The notes beneath the pieces were generated by a model, which was not told the DNA's origin, searched no databases, and was given only the letters and a program-made list of their open reading frames with translations. The position numbers and the translations under genes were made by a program. Positions 26,118 through 34,112 of a stretch of 64,000 bases of DNA are shown here, in pieces. Position 1 is the first letter of the stretch. Every line of letters begins with the position of its first letter. Source of the DNA: Frankia sp. AgB1.9 (lineage in GTDB: Bacteria; Actinomycetota; Actinomycetes; Frankiales; Frankiaceae); NCBI RefSeq assembly GCF_016786355.1, contig NZ_JADWYX010000002.1, forward strand, positions 106,534 through 170,533, written 5' to 3'.

Positions 26118-27132
26118 GGCAGTCGTCGCCGAGATCAGACGTGGTCGCGCTGGCCTGGGCGGCGAGCTGCCTACCGTAGGAACGCGTCAGGTCACGCAGC
26201 TCGTCTGGTTGGTCGATGACGAAGGGGCGACCGAGACCGGCGATCAGCGGTGGGATCCAGTCCAGCCGCTCGGCCCGGATTCGGACTCTGACCCACTGGT
26301 CGGTCGACGGTCCCGGCGCCTCGTCGCCGTCGAGCGGGCCGACGGTCGCGACGCCCGTCGGAAGCCGAGCGCGTACGTCGTCGGCCGTCCCCCGCACGCG
26401 CAGCGAGACCTCGTGTCGACGCGGCGCCCCGGCGATGCCGGCCAGGACCTGGTCGGCGGGGTCGAATCCGGCCGGAACGTCGAACGAGCCGGGCAGTACC
26501 CGGGGCAGGCTGATCCGATCCAGCCGGAAGGTGCGGACCTCTCCGCTCACGGAGTCGTCTCCGGTGACATACCAGCGGCCGGAATGGGCCACGATCCCGT
26601 ACGGGTAGACCGTGCGCGCACTATGCCGCCCGTCTGAGGCCGTATAGCTGATCGAGACCGGCCTGCGTTCCCGCGCGGCCTCGGCCATCAGCAACAGGAC
26701 GTCCGTCTCCGTCGTGGTAACCGTACGGCGGGCCGGAGCGGTGAACTCGATGGTCTCCAGCAGGGCGGCCAGCCGCCGGCCCAGCGCCTCTGGAAGGACG
26801 CGGCGCAGTTTCGCGGCGGCGCTCTCGGCCGCCGGGTCGGCCGTGGTCACCAGGCCGGCCCGTTGGCCCGCGACCAGGCCCAGCAGGACGGCGAGCGCCT
26901 CGGACTCGGTGAGCATCAGGGGCGGCAGCCGATACCCCGGGGCCAGCCGGTAGCCGCCGTGTCGGCCGCGCACGGAACGTACCGGGACGTCGAGGTCACG
27001 CAACTGGTCGACGTAACGGCGCACCGTGCGCTCGTCCACCTCAAGCCGGGCCGCCAGCGCGGCGACGGGGTGGGTTCCTCCGGACTGGAGCGTCTCGAGC
27101 AGGGCGAGGACGCGCGCGGTCGGCCGGGCCAT
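26098..27132 (-). CDS. YafY/WYL-domain transcriptional regulator (DeoR-like HTH)
   Basis: 344 residues. The N-terminal winged helix (1-60) reads RVLALLETLQSGGTHPVAAL and VDERTVRRYVDQLRDLDVPV, with RGRHGGYRLAPGYRLPPL as the wing/linker. The WYL domain (about 135-225) contains RRPVSISYTASDG, the SHSA-type strand, then YPYGIVAHSGRWYVTGD and FRLDRI, which match the ligand-binding Sm-like fold; the classic W-Y-L is seen as GRWYVTG. A WCX region ends the protein. It is divergent from a VOC gene, with a perfect inverted repeat between them, so it probably represses both. Confidence 0.9.
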   Translation of the reverse strand: MARPTARVLALLETLQSGGTHPVAALAARLEVDERTVRRYVDQLRDLDVPVRSVRGRHGGYRLAPGYRLPPLMLTESEALAVLLGLVAGQRAGLVTTADPAAESAAAKLRRVLPEALGRRLAALLETIEFTAPARRTVTTTETDVLLLMAEAARERRPVSISYTASDGRHSARTVYPYGIVAHSGRWYVTGDDSVSGEVRTFRLDRISLPRVLPGSFDVPAGFDPADQVLAGIAGAPRRHEVSLRVRGTADDVRARLPTGVATVGPLDGDEAPGPSTDQWVRVRIRAERLDWIPPLIAGLGRPFVIDQPDELRDLTRSYGRQLAAQASATTSDLGDDCPTGGAG

Positions 27133-27149
27133 GTTCGGAAGTCTTTCAA

Positions 27150-27174
27150 ATACCGGGCCGAATCTGTCCGGTAT
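27150..27174. promoter_or_regulatory. Inverted repeat between WYL regulator and VOC gene
   Basis: ATACCGG at 27150-27156 and CCGGTAT at 27168-27174 are perfect reverse complements with an 11-base spacer. The centre is about 30 bases upstream of the WYL start and 54 upstream of the VOC start, a good place for an autoregulatory operator. Confidence 0.5.
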
Positions 27175-27215
27175 CGCTCCTAGCGTTGCCGTCGTCCGCC
27201 AACGAAGGAGAGCTC

Positions 27216-27632
27216 ATGCGGTTCGTCTCGATCCGGATCATCACCGACGACGTCCCTCGGCTCGTCGCGTTCTACGAGCAGGTCACCGGGACGACGGCCA
27301 CCTGGTCGGCCGACGTCTTCGCCGAGCTGGTCACGCCGTCGTTCACGCTGGCTATCGCCAGCTCGCGCACCGTGGCGCTGTTCGGACCGGGCTCGGCCCA
27401 GGCCGGCGCCAACCGCACGGTGATCACCGAATTCCTCGTCGACGACGTCGACGCCGAGTACGAACGGATCAAGGCCGTGACCACCGACTTCGTCAACGCG
27501 CCGACCACGATGCCCTGGGGCAACCGCGCGCTGCTGTTCCGCGACCCCGACGGCAACCTCGTCAACCTCTTCACTCCGGTCACCCCGGAGGCCATCGCCA
27601 AGTTCGGCCACCCCGCGCGCGGCGCCCGGTAG
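27216..27632 (+). CDS. VOC-family protein
   Basis: 138 residues, start supported by AAGGAG at 27205-27210. It opens MRFVSIRIITDDVPRLVAFYEQVTG, has the middle strand FTLAIASSRTVALFGPGSA, ITEFLVDDVDAEYERIKAV as the second half start and LLFRDPDGNLVNLFTPV as the closing strand. In many actinomycetes a VOC protein of this kind sits divergent from a YafY/WYL regulator, as here. The operator-like repeat at 27150-27174 suggests it is the regulated target. The substrate is unknown. Confidence 0.85.
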   Translation: MRFVSIRIITDDVPRLVAFYEQVTGTTATWSADVFAELVTPSFTLAIASSRTVALFGPGSAQAGANRTVITEFLVDDVDAEYERIKAVTTDFVNAPTTMPWGNRALLFRDPDGNLVNLFTPVTPEAIAKFGHPARGAR

Positions 27633-27652
27633 GCGGGCTCAGCGCCGCTGGG

Positions 27653-28462
27653 TCAGGTCCTGGCCCAGCGGGCGCAGGCGAAGCCGTAGAGGCCGAAGGC
27701 GATGAGGCCGGCCGCGAAGGCGCCGAGGATCCAGGGCCCGTAGGCGCGGTCCGCGAGGGTTCGCAGCGCCCCGTCCAGGCCGGTCGACCGGTTGGGGTTG
27801 ACGGTGACCGCGGCGTCGACGACGAGGCCGCCCGCTATCGCGAAGACCGCGCCTCGGGCGATCGTTCCGACCATCCCGAGCCTGACGACGGCGGCGCGGG
27901 TCGCCCCGCGCAGCTCGCGCATCCGCAGGTGCTTGGTGAACTTCCGGGTGACGCCCTCGACGATCAGCGCGACGCCGACCGCGACGACGGCGAGACCCAC
28001 GATGGCGACCAGCCATTGCCCGCCGGTGTGCCGCAACAGGCGCGCGGTGAACGTGGCCTGCTGCTGGGACTGGCCCTGGCCCGGTCGGCCCGCGATGAAG
28101 CTGAACGTGGTCACGCACAACACCGCGTAGGCGATTCCCCGGAACAGGGACTGCAGTCGAGGCCCGACCTTGCGCCCTTCACCCGTGACGCCGAAAGCGG
28201 CCTCACTCAGGCGCCAGATCGAGTAGGCGGCGAAGCCCAGGCCGAGCAGCCACAGCAGGGTCAGCCCGTAGGAATGCCGGGCGAGATCCGCGAGCGCGCC
28301 CTTCTGGTTCGCCTGTTCATGGCCGTGCCCGCGGGCGATCTCGACCGCGAGCCACCCGATGACCAGGTAGGAGAACCCGCGGGCCGCCAGCCCGAACCGG
28401 GCGAACCCGGCCATGACATTGCTGTTCGCGGCCCGGCGGGCCGGCGCGGCGACCTGCGTCAT
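27653..28462 (-). CDS. DUF1206 membrane protein
   Basis: 269 residues with six membrane helices arranged as three repeated helix pairs, each beginning with a FARFGLAARGFSYLVIG-like element (about residues 20-36; again GGQWLVAIVGLAVVAVG; again LGMVGTIARGAVFAIAGG). This three-fold repeat and the R-G-x-[FV]-Y/A signature define DUF1206. Members are widespread in actinomycetes and cyanobacteria; function unknown. It has a good AAGGTGGG site upstream of 28462. The region beyond its start, to 28590, shows nothing I can name. Confidence 0.85.
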   Translation of the reverse strand: MTQVAAPARRAANSNVMAGFARFGLAARGFSYLVIGWLAVEIARGHGHEQANQKGALADLARHSYGLTLLWLLGLGFAAYSIWRLSEAAFGVTGEGRKVGPRLQSLFRGIAYAVLCVTTFSFIAGRPGQGQSQQQATFTARLLRHTGGQWLVAIVGLAVVAVGVALIVEGVTRKFTKHLRMRELRGATRAAVVRLGMVGTIARGAVFAIAGGLVVDAAVTVNPNRSTGLDGALRTLADRAYGPWILGAFAAGLIAFGLYGFACARWART

Positions 28463-28590
28463 GAAGTCCCACCTTCGCTGGGAGAACCAGCGGCCCTAGG
28501 CGTCGGACCGCCCGCCCAGGCCGACCAATGCCCGGGCGTGAAGGCCAGATACCCCGCCGGGTCCGCGCAAACCGGACGTCAGGTCACAGG

Positions 28591-28683
28591 TCAGGCCAGC
28601 TCCGCGAGGCGACGCGCGAGGAACTGCCGCTCGGGGTCGGTCTCGGCGAGCGCGACGGCGCGGGCATACGCCGTCCGGGCTGC
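28591..28683 (-). pseudogene. Remnant: C-terminal end of an ECF sigma factor (DUF6596 type)
   Basis: In one minus-strand frame the last 30 codons read ARTAYARAVALAETDPERQF then LARRLAELA and stop. This matches the very end of the large ECF sigma factors that carry a C-terminal DUF6596/TPR-like extension (typical ending YxxALxLAxxxxERRFLxRRLAEL). The frame loses this similarity at about 28683, exactly where a plus-strand TPR fragment begins. No start or sigma region 2/4 is present nearby, so it is a truncated relic. Confidence 0.6.
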
Positions 28684-28817
28684 ATGCCCAGGGGGACGAT
28701 GCGGCGGCGCGGGTCCTGAAGGAGGACGCGCTGGTCCGGTCGCGGCGGGTGTTGGGTGAGGATCATCCGGACACGATCCGCGCCGGCGGCGCCCTAGTCG
28801 ATCTTGATTCTAACTGA
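28680..28817 (+). pseudogene. Remnant: tail of a kinesin-light-chain-type TPR protein
   Basis: The plus-strand frame reads LHAQGDDAAARVLKEDALVR then SRRVLGEDHPDTIRAGGALV and ends in stop at 28815-28817. This is the repeat found in actinomycete NB-ARC/TPR proteins (GEDHPDTLRSANNLA). Only about one repeat is left; nothing upstream continues the frame. It abuts, head to tail, the sigma-factor relic, so this 230-base stretch is a scar of two lost genes. The remaining bases up to 29028 hold only the leader of the aldo/keto reductase gene. Confidence 0.6.
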
Positions 28818-29028
28818 GGGTTGCCCCGGGCCCACCCAATCTGGGCAGTGGATCGACGATTGTCGGCGCACTAGCGCTCTCTGGTGACGAGTCGAGCAAC
28901 AGAACGACGACGGCCGAAGGCTGAGCTTGACCTGGAGCGCACCGCGGGTCGGAGACTGGGTTCATGCCCGTGGGGAAGTCTGGCGGGCGTGGTGTTGGCG
29001 GTTCTGGCCGCCAGAGAGGATTGCGCTG

Positions 29029-30024
29029 ATGCAGTTCACCCAGCTCGGCCGTACCGGTCTGTCCGTGGCCCGCCTGTGCCTGGGCACGATGAACTTCGGT
29101 CCGCTGACCAGCGAGATCGACTCCCACGCGATCATGGACGCGGCGCACGAGTACGGCATCAACTTCTTTGACACCGCCAACGCGTACGGCCTGCGCTCGG
29201 CCGGCGTCTCCGGACTCGGCGAGGGCCGGGGCGCCACCGAGTCGATCATCGGCCGTTGGTTCGCCCAGGGTGGTGGGCGTCGCGAGCGCACCGTGCTGGC
29301 CACCAAGGTGTACAGCCCGATGGGCGACTGGCCCAACGAGGGCAGGCTGTCGGCGCTGAACATCCGCCGCGCGCTCGACGCGAGCCTGACCCGGCTGCAG
29401 ACCGACTACATCGACCTTTATCAGTTCCACCACGTCGACCGGGCGACTCCGTGGGACGAGATCTGGCAGGCCATCGACGTCGCCATCACCGCCGGCAAGA
29501 TCCTCTATGTCGGCAGCAGCAACTTCGCCGGCTGGCACATCGCGCAGGCGCAGGCCGCGGCGGCCCAGCACCGACTGGTCGGGCTGGTCAGCGAGCAGCC
29601 GATCTACAACCTGATCACTCGCGAGGTCGAGCTGGAGGTTCTTCCGGCCGCGCAGCACTACGGCCTCGGGCTGCTGCCCTGGTCGCCGTTGCAGAGCGGG
29701 CTGCTGGGCGGCGTGCTGCGCAAGGAGCGTGACGGCCTGCGCCGGCTGGAAGGCCGGGCCGCGCAGACCCTGAACGCCAAGCGCGCCCAGATCGAGGCCT
29801 ACGAGGACTTCGCCGCCGAGCTCGGCCATGAGCCCGGCGACGTCGCGCTCGCCTGGCTGCTCCACCAGTCCGCCGTGACCGCCCCGATCGTCGGCCCGCG
29901 CACCCGCCAGCAGCTCGACGACGCCGTGCGGGCGCTCGACGTGCGCCTCGACGAGAAGACGCTGGCCAGGCTGGACGAGATCTTCCCGGGCTACCGGACC
30001 GCGCCCGAGCACTTCGCCTGGTAG
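29029..30024 (+). CDS. Aldo/keto reductase
   Basis: 331 residues starting eight bases after AGAGAGGA. Catalytic tetrad of the AKR family: D48 (FFDTANAYG), Y53, K93 (LATKVYSPMG) and H134 (YQFHHVD). The NADPH site is represented by YVGSSNFAGWHIAQAQ, LVSEQPIYNLITR and the late block PIVGPRTRQQLDDAVRALDV. It should reduce carbonyls with NADPH in the cytosol, and its closest general type is the YghZ/potassium-channel beta subunit group. It stands alone, with decayed gene fragments upstream and repeats downstream. Confidence 0.93.
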   Translation: MQFTQLGRTGLSVARLCLGTMNFGPLTSEIDSHAIMDAAHEYGINFFDTANAYGLRSAGVSGLGEGRGATESIIGRWFAQGGGRRERTVLATKVYSPMGDWPNEGRLSALNIRRALDASLTRLQTDYIDLYQFHHVDRATPWDEIWQAIDVAITAGKILYVGSSNFAGWHIAQAQAAAAQHRLVGLVSEQPIYNLITREVELEVLPAAQHYGLGLLPWSPLQSGLLGGVLRKERDGLRRLEGRAAQTLNAKRAQIEAYEDFAAELGHEPGDVALAWLLHQSAVTAPIVGPRTRQQLDDAVRALDVRLDEKTLARLDEIFPGYRTAPEHFAW

Positions 30025-30045
30025 CGGCACCCGACCCGCGCTCGG

Positions 30046-30090
30046 TCGGCCCGCATCCTGTCGGCCCGCATCCTGGCGGCCCGCATCGAC
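30046..30090. repeat. 15-base tandem repeat, three copies
   Basis: TCGGCCCGCATCCTG occurs at 30046-30060 and 30061-30075 and, with changes at both ends, at 30076-30090, directly after the aldo/keto reductase stop. It is non-coding and probably slippage-generated. Confidence 0.75.
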
Positions 30091-30156
30091 GGCTACGCCA
30101 CGCTCCGCCCGTTGACTACCTAGCGCATCTATATAACCACTCTACGTATAGAGTCG

Positions 30157-30206
30157 CAGGCGTTCGTCCGCACCAGCCCAGGCCACGGGCCGCGGACGAA
30201 CGCCTG
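30157..30206. promoter_or_regulatory. Perfect 15-base inverted repeat upstream of the secreted GH26-like gene
   Basis: CAGGCGTTCGTCCGC (30157-30171) and its exact reverse complement (30192-30206) flank a 20-base spacer. Immediately before it, ACTCTA and TAGAGT flank CGTA (30139-30154) in an unusually AT-rich stretch with TATATAA at 30130. The long hairpin may terminate the upstream gene, or act in the leader of the downstream gene, whose start is 31 bases away. Confidence 0.55.
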
Positions 30207-30236
30207 AGGCTCTGGACGAAGGGATGGCCAGCGCGC

Positions 30237-31340
30237 GTGGAAGCCGCCGGTAAGCCGACGCCACCTATCTCGAAAAGCCGGCCGCGGTCACGACGACCCG
30301 CCACCGGCTGGACCGGCCTGGCTGTACTGGCCGCCGCGCTGCTGGTCGAGGCGGTCGTCACCCCGAACGCCGTCATCGCCGCCGTCGCTGGACCGGGCGC
30401 GAGCCCGCCTCCGGTCACGGGCAACCCGTCCGGGCAGCCCTGGCTGTCCGGCGTGAACGGCGACCCGCAGATGACCCCGGCCGCCGTTGACCAGTTCTGC
30501 TTTCTGCGCGGCGACCCCTGCGACGTGGCCCAGGTCTACGTCTCACGCAAGACCTGGCCGTCGATCGTCGAGCCGTCCTACGCCGAGACCAACTTCGCCG
30601 GCTGGCCGGGCAAGCTGGTCATCACCGTTCCGCCGTTTCCGGAGGACGGAAAGTCCAACCTGCAGACCTGCGCCACCGGGGCCTACAACGGCCACTGGCA
30701 GGAGTTCGGCCGCACGCTGAACGCCACCGGACGCCAGAGCTCGATCATCCGGCTGGCCTGGGAAGGCAATGGCCGCTGGTACCCGTGGTCCGGCACGGAC
30801 CCGGCGGCGTACATCAGCTGCTTTCGCCAGGTCGTCAACTCGATCCGCTCGACGGTGAGCGCGCGCCCGCGGTTCGACTGGTCGATCAACGCGCACATCT
30901 CGCAGAACCCGCCGAGTGGCGTCCCGACGGACCTCTACCCCGGCGACCAGTGGGTCGACGTCGTGTCGATCGACGCGTTCGACCACTACCCGGCGTCGCC
31001 CACCCTCGCCCAGTTCAACAACCAGGCCCAGGCCATGGGCGGCATCACCTGGCTGTACAACTTCGCCCGGGCCCACGGCAAGCTGTTCGGCATTCCCGAA
31101 TGGGGCGTGGCCTCCGGGTCGGGCGACGAAGGCGGCGGCGACAACGCCAGCTACATCCAGTTCATGCGCGACTGGATGGTGGCCCGGGCCGGGCAGGGCC
31201 TCTATTACGAGACCTACTACAACGCCTGCGACACGCCCAGCGTCGGCTCGAACCTCGACCGGCCGCTCGGAGCCCGCTGCGCCTACGCGAACCCGGCGTC
31301 GGCAGTCCGCTACACCCAGCTCTGGCGAGCGCACTACTGA
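30237..31340 (+). CDS. Secreted GH26-like glycoside hydrolase (beta-mannanase type)
   Basis: 367 residues from GTG 30237. A long signal peptide/anchor (about 22-50) precedes the catalytic part. The GH26-type acid/base block is RLAWEGNGRWYPW with E176, and the nucleophile block is FGIPEWGV with E288; DVVSIDAFDHY (241-251) is the conserved strand between. Such enzymes cut beta-1,4-mannans or related glucans outside the cell. Three Cys pairs (for example C88/C95, C144/C195) fit an exported protein. Start uncertain: an ATG at 30224 is in another frame. Substrate inferred only from motif. Confidence 0.75.
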   Translation: MEAAGKPTPPISKSRPRSRRPATGWTGLAVLAAALLVEAVVTPNAVIAAVAGPGASPPPVTGNPSGQPWLSGVNGDPQMTPAAVDQFCFLRGDPCDVAQVYVSRKTWPSIVEPSYAETNFAGWPGKLVITVPPFPEDGKSNLQTCATGAYNGHWQEFGRTLNATGRQSSIIRLAWEGNGRWYPWSGTDPAAYISCFRQVVNSIRSTVSARPRFDWSINAHISQNPPSGVPTDLYPGDQWVDVVSIDAFDHYPASPTLAQFNNQAQAMGGITWLYNFARAHGKLFGIPEWGVASGSGDEGGGDNASYIQFMRDWMVARAGQGLYYETYYNACDTPSVGSNLDRPLGARCAYANPASAVRYTQLWRAHY

Positions 31341-31500
31341 TCTCGATACCCGGCGTTGGCGCGGGCGGGCGGACCGGGCGCGACCTGCGTCTGCGAGGCT
31401 AACGTCCGGAGCCGGATGGCTCCGTCTTTGTCCCGAGTCCTGCCCTGCGCCCCAGATGATTCGCGGGCCAGTAGCGGGACGCAGACCGCCAGGAGGATCG

Positions 31501-32211
31501 ATGCGCACGGTTGACGTCGAGTACACGTACGACGATCTGCTGTTGATCGGCGAGCTGTCGGTCGACGACGACCGGCCCGGCCCACGCCCGGCCGTGCTGG
31601 TCTGCCACGAGGGTGACGGGATGAGCGAGCACTCCCGGAACAAGGCCAGGCGGCTGGCCGAGCTGGGCTACGTGGCCTTCGCGCTGGACTACCACGGCGG
31701 CGGTCGCAAGCTGGCCGGCGACGAGGCCGGGAAGGCCTTCGCCAGGCTGTCCGCCGATCCCGACCGGGTGCGGGCCCTCGGCCAGGCCGGCCTGGACATC
31801 CTGCTCGCCCACGAGCAGACCGACCCGGCCCGGGTCGCGGCGATCGGCTTCTGCTTCGGCGGCACGATGGCGCTGGAGCTGGCCCGGGGCGGGGCCGACC
31901 TCAAGGCCGTCGTCGGCTTCCACTCCGGGCTCTCGACGAGCCGGCCGCAGGACGCCACGAACATCACCGGCCGGATCCTGGTCTGCATCGGGACCGAGGA
32001 CCCGATCATCCCGCCCGAGCAGCGCCTCGCGTTCGAGCAGGAGATGCGTGACGGCGGGGTCGACTGGCGGATGAACCTCTACGGCGGCGCCGCGCACAGC
32101 TTCACCAACCCCGCCGCAGACGGCTCCCGGATGCCGGCGATCAAGTACGACCAGCGGGCCGACGAACGCTCCTGGCGGGCCATGACCGACCTGTTCGACG
32201 AGGTGTTCTAG
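31501..32211 (+). CDS. Dienelactone hydrolase family protein
   Basis: 236 residues preceded by AGGAGG. The alpha/beta hydrolase triad is C118 in IGFCFGGTMAL, D167 in GTEDPIIP and H199 in GGAAHSFT, and the conserved E37 in CHEGDG is the residue that activates the Cys in true dienelactone hydrolases. The family opens lactones in chlorocatechol breakdown but many members are general esterases. It converges with the response-regulator gene, with nine bases between stops. Three GxxG blocks and length match the family closely. Confidence 0.92.
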   Translation: MRTVDVEYTYDDLLLIGELSVDDDRPGPRPAVLVCHEGDGMSEHSRNKARRLAELGYVAFALDYHGGGRKLAGDEAGKAFARLSADPDRVRALGQAGLDILLAHEQTDPARVAAIGFCFGGTMALELARGGADLKAVVGFHSGLSTSRPQDATNITGRILVCIGTEDPIIPPEQRLAFEQEMRDGGVDWRMNLYGGAAHSFTNPAADGSRMPAIKYDQRADERSWRAMTDLFDEVF

Positions 32212-32220
32212 CCGGACCGG

Positions 32221-32655
32221 TCAGTGCTGGGCGAGCTTGACCAGTCCGAGGTAGAAGTCGTCGATGGACTGGACGGCGCCGAGGAACGCGTCGAGGTCGC
32301 TGGGCTTGCACACGTAGGCGTTGGCGTGCAGGTCGTAACTGGACGTGACGTCGTCGGGTGCGTCGGAGGTCGTCAGCACGACCACGGGAATGGTCCGCAG
32401 CGCCGCGTCCGTCTTGATCGCCGCCAGGGTCTCGCGTCCGTCCATGCGGGGCATGTTCAGGTCGAGAATGATCAGGTCGGGCCGGCGGCGGGCGGGGTCG
32501 CGCAGGTATTCGAGGGCGGCGACGCCGTCCTCGACCGTGTGCAGGCTCGGGCCGATCCCGCGGGCGAGGAAGGCCTCGGAGACGAGCATCGCGTCGCCGG
32601 GGTCGTCGTCAGCGAGCAGCACGTCGTAGGGGCGGACCGACTCGGTGGCGTTCAT
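32221..32655 (-). CDS. Single-domain response regulator (Rcp1/CheY type)
   Basis: 144 residues, receiver domain only. It has the acidic cluster D16-D18 in LLADDDPGD, phosphoacceptor D65 in LIILDLNMPRMDG, the Thr/Ser in VVVLTTSD and Lys in VCKPSDLDAF. The ADDDPGDAMLVSEAF opening and the NAYVCKPSDLDAFLGAVQSIDDFYL end are typical of Rcp1-like regulators that pair with phytochrome- or PAS-kinases. No kinase is adjacent; a degraded EAL domain lies just upstream, so the locus may once have held a larger signalling system. Confidence 0.9.
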   Translation of the reverse strand: MNATESVRPYDVLLADDDPGDAMLVSEAFLARGIGPSLHTVEDGVAALEYLRDPARRRPDLIILDLNMPRMDGRETLAAIKTDAALRTIPVVVLTTSDAPDDVTSSYDLHANAYVCKPSDLDAFLGAVQSIDDFYLGLVKLAQH

Positions 32656-32775
32656 CGACAGGGTGTCTCCATCGGATACTGCGCCCGCCCAGCGTGCCGA
32701 ACGCGGCCCAATGGTCTCATAACCAGCAGTTTTCGCGACCGGCGGCGGTTCGTGGCCGCGCGGTTCTGGACCTGC

Positions 32776-32976
32776 CGCTCCACCCGCGCCCGGGTCGGCG
32801 CCGAGCGCATCGAGACCCTCGTCCAGCTCGCCGCCGCCCGCGCGGACGGCATCGACCGCGGGCAGGGCTTCCTGCTCGGCGTCCCCAGGGCCGACGTCTG
32901 CACCGGCCCTCGTGATGGCGGGCCGGTAACAGCCTGCCGGGCCGGTGGCGCACTTCGGTGCCCGAATTTCCCGTGA
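32776..32976 (+). pseudogene. Remnant: C-terminal end of an EAL (c-di-GMP phosphodiesterase) domain
   Basis: In one plus-strand frame from about 32791, the reading RVGAERIETLVQLAAARADG and IDRGQGFLLGVPR matches the end of EAL domains (VVAExVETxxQLxxLRxLGxDxGQGFLLGxP), with the last helix of the barrel present. The frame upstream loses similarity and the EAL catalytic signature is absent; the tail after VPR is unrelated up to the stop at 32974. It is a decayed 3' fragment located 120 bases upstream of the response regulator's start on the other strand. Confidence 0.55.
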
Positions 32977-33272
32977 TGAGAGATATGGGTTAGGCGCGAT
33001 GACGCTCGGGTAGATCCGGGACCACCACAACATCAACAGACGGGACGGCGGGCATGGGAATCATCGCGTGGATCCCACGCCAGCGCCTTGAACGCCCTCT
33101 GTCGCAGCATTTCCACGTAGATCGCCGGCGCTGGCATTCCGCTGCTGGTAACGCAGGCCGCAAGGAGCAGCCCGAGGCGGGCGCGGTAGGCCCCTGAGAA
33201 ACCCGCCAGGTTCATCGCCCGCGACGTTCCCGCGTCTTCCCAGCCGACGGTGCATCGGCGGATCAGGTCGCA
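32977..33272. other. Intergenic region with no supported gene
   Basis: Between the EAL relic and the anti-sigma-type ATPase. On the minus strand a 60-codon frame (33033-33215, starting MNLAGFSGAYRARLG) has plausible composition but no recognisable domain and a weak ribosome site. I see no tRNA or structured RNA. The 120 bases just before the EAL relic (32656-32775) hold only the promoter side of the response-regulator gene. Confidence 0.5.
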
Positions 33273-33671
33273 ATGATGAGAAACCGGACTGAGGAGTTCT
33301 CGATCGCGCAGGACCCGGCGATCGTCCGCGACGCCCGCCACGCGGTACGCCGACTGTGCCAGGACGTCGATCTGGCCGCCGACACCTGCGAGACAGCCGT
33401 CCTGCTGGCCAGCGAGACCGTGACGAACGCCATCGTGCACGGCTGCCCACCGGCCCGCCTGGTCATCCGGGCCTCGCCGGAGGGCGTCCGCGTCGAGGTC
33501 AGCGACGGTGACACCCTGCCGCCCGTCATCGTGGCCGCGCAACCCGACGCCACGAGCGGTCGAGGCATCGGGCTGATCGACACGCTCGCGACCCGCTGGG
33601 GCGTCCAGCCCCACGCCAGCGGGAAGACCGTGTGGTTCGAGATCGCGCCGGTCCCCCGTCTCGCCTCGTAA
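33273..33671 (+). CDS. Anti-sigma-factor-type ATP-binding protein (RsbW-like, HATPase_c_2)
   Basis: 132 residues forming a single GHKL ATPase. The N box is LASETVTNAIVHG (about 46-58) with the metal-ligand Asn, the G1 block is VSDGDTLPPV and the G2 block SGRGIGLIDTLATRWGV. Actinomycetes encode many such proteins; some bind sigma factors or antagonist STAS proteins as serine kinases. No cognate sigma or STAS gene is adjacent. ATG ATG at 33273/33276 leaves the start ambiguous by one codon. Confidence 0.88.
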   Translation: MMRNRTEEFSIAQDPAIVRDARHAVRRLCQDVDLAADTCETAVLLASETVTNAIVHGCPPARLVIRASPEGVRVEVSDGDTLPPVIVAAQPDATSGRGIGLIDTLATRWGVQPHASGKTVWFEIAPVPRLAS

Positions 33672-33869
33672 CCGCCAACCGGCCGGCGCCGCTCGCGGAG
33701 AGCCAGCCGGCCGTCGTACCCCGACCGACCGCAGGGAAACCTGATCCCCGACCGAATCCGTGTCATTGGGTGTGTTTCTCTCCTGGCGGACCATTTTGGT
33801 TAGGAAGCGTCATCCGGGGAACAAACGGTCTAGAGCCGTTTTCGGCTAACAAAAAGGGAGCTGACCGAC

Positions 33870-34058
33870 GTGAGCGTGTTCGACAGCCTGCTTAACGGAC
33901 TCGACGACGGCACCCAGCAGCGCACCCGGGACCTGATCGCTGACAGCGTCAACTCCGACCGAGCCGGAGTTCTCGCCGGTCTCAACCCGGAACGGTCCGT
34001 CGACACCGGTGGGCGCGCCCGCCGCCGCCGTTCCTCCGACGGATCCGACTCGGAATAG
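33870..34058 (+). CDS. Small hypothetical protein (62 residues)
   Basis: Starts with GTG at 33870, nine bases after AAAGGGAG, a clear ribosome site. The protein reads MSVFDSLLNGLDDGTQQRTR and ends in an Arg-rich RARRRRSSDGSDSE tail. It is acidic/amphipathic at the N terminus and basic at the C terminus, which could suit nucleic-acid or membrane contact, but I recognise no family. Upstream, TCTAGA flanked by ACGG and GCCGT (33826-33841) forms a small palindrome. It lies 54 bases before the zinc-ribbon metallopeptidase gene. Confidence 0.5.
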   Translation: MSVFDSLLNGLDDGTQQRTRDLIADSVNSDRAGVLAGLNPERSVDTGGRARRRRSSDGSDSE

Positions 34059-34112
34059 AAGAAATAGCCGGCTCCCGCTATTTCTGGGATTTGAGAAGAA
34101 GGAAACTCGGCG

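Noticed and set aside
33033..33215. A 60-codon minus-strand frame with natural composition (MNLAGFSGAYRARLG start)
   Set aside because: No family, weak ribosome site and no conserved neighbour; mentioned only as part of the intergenic entry.
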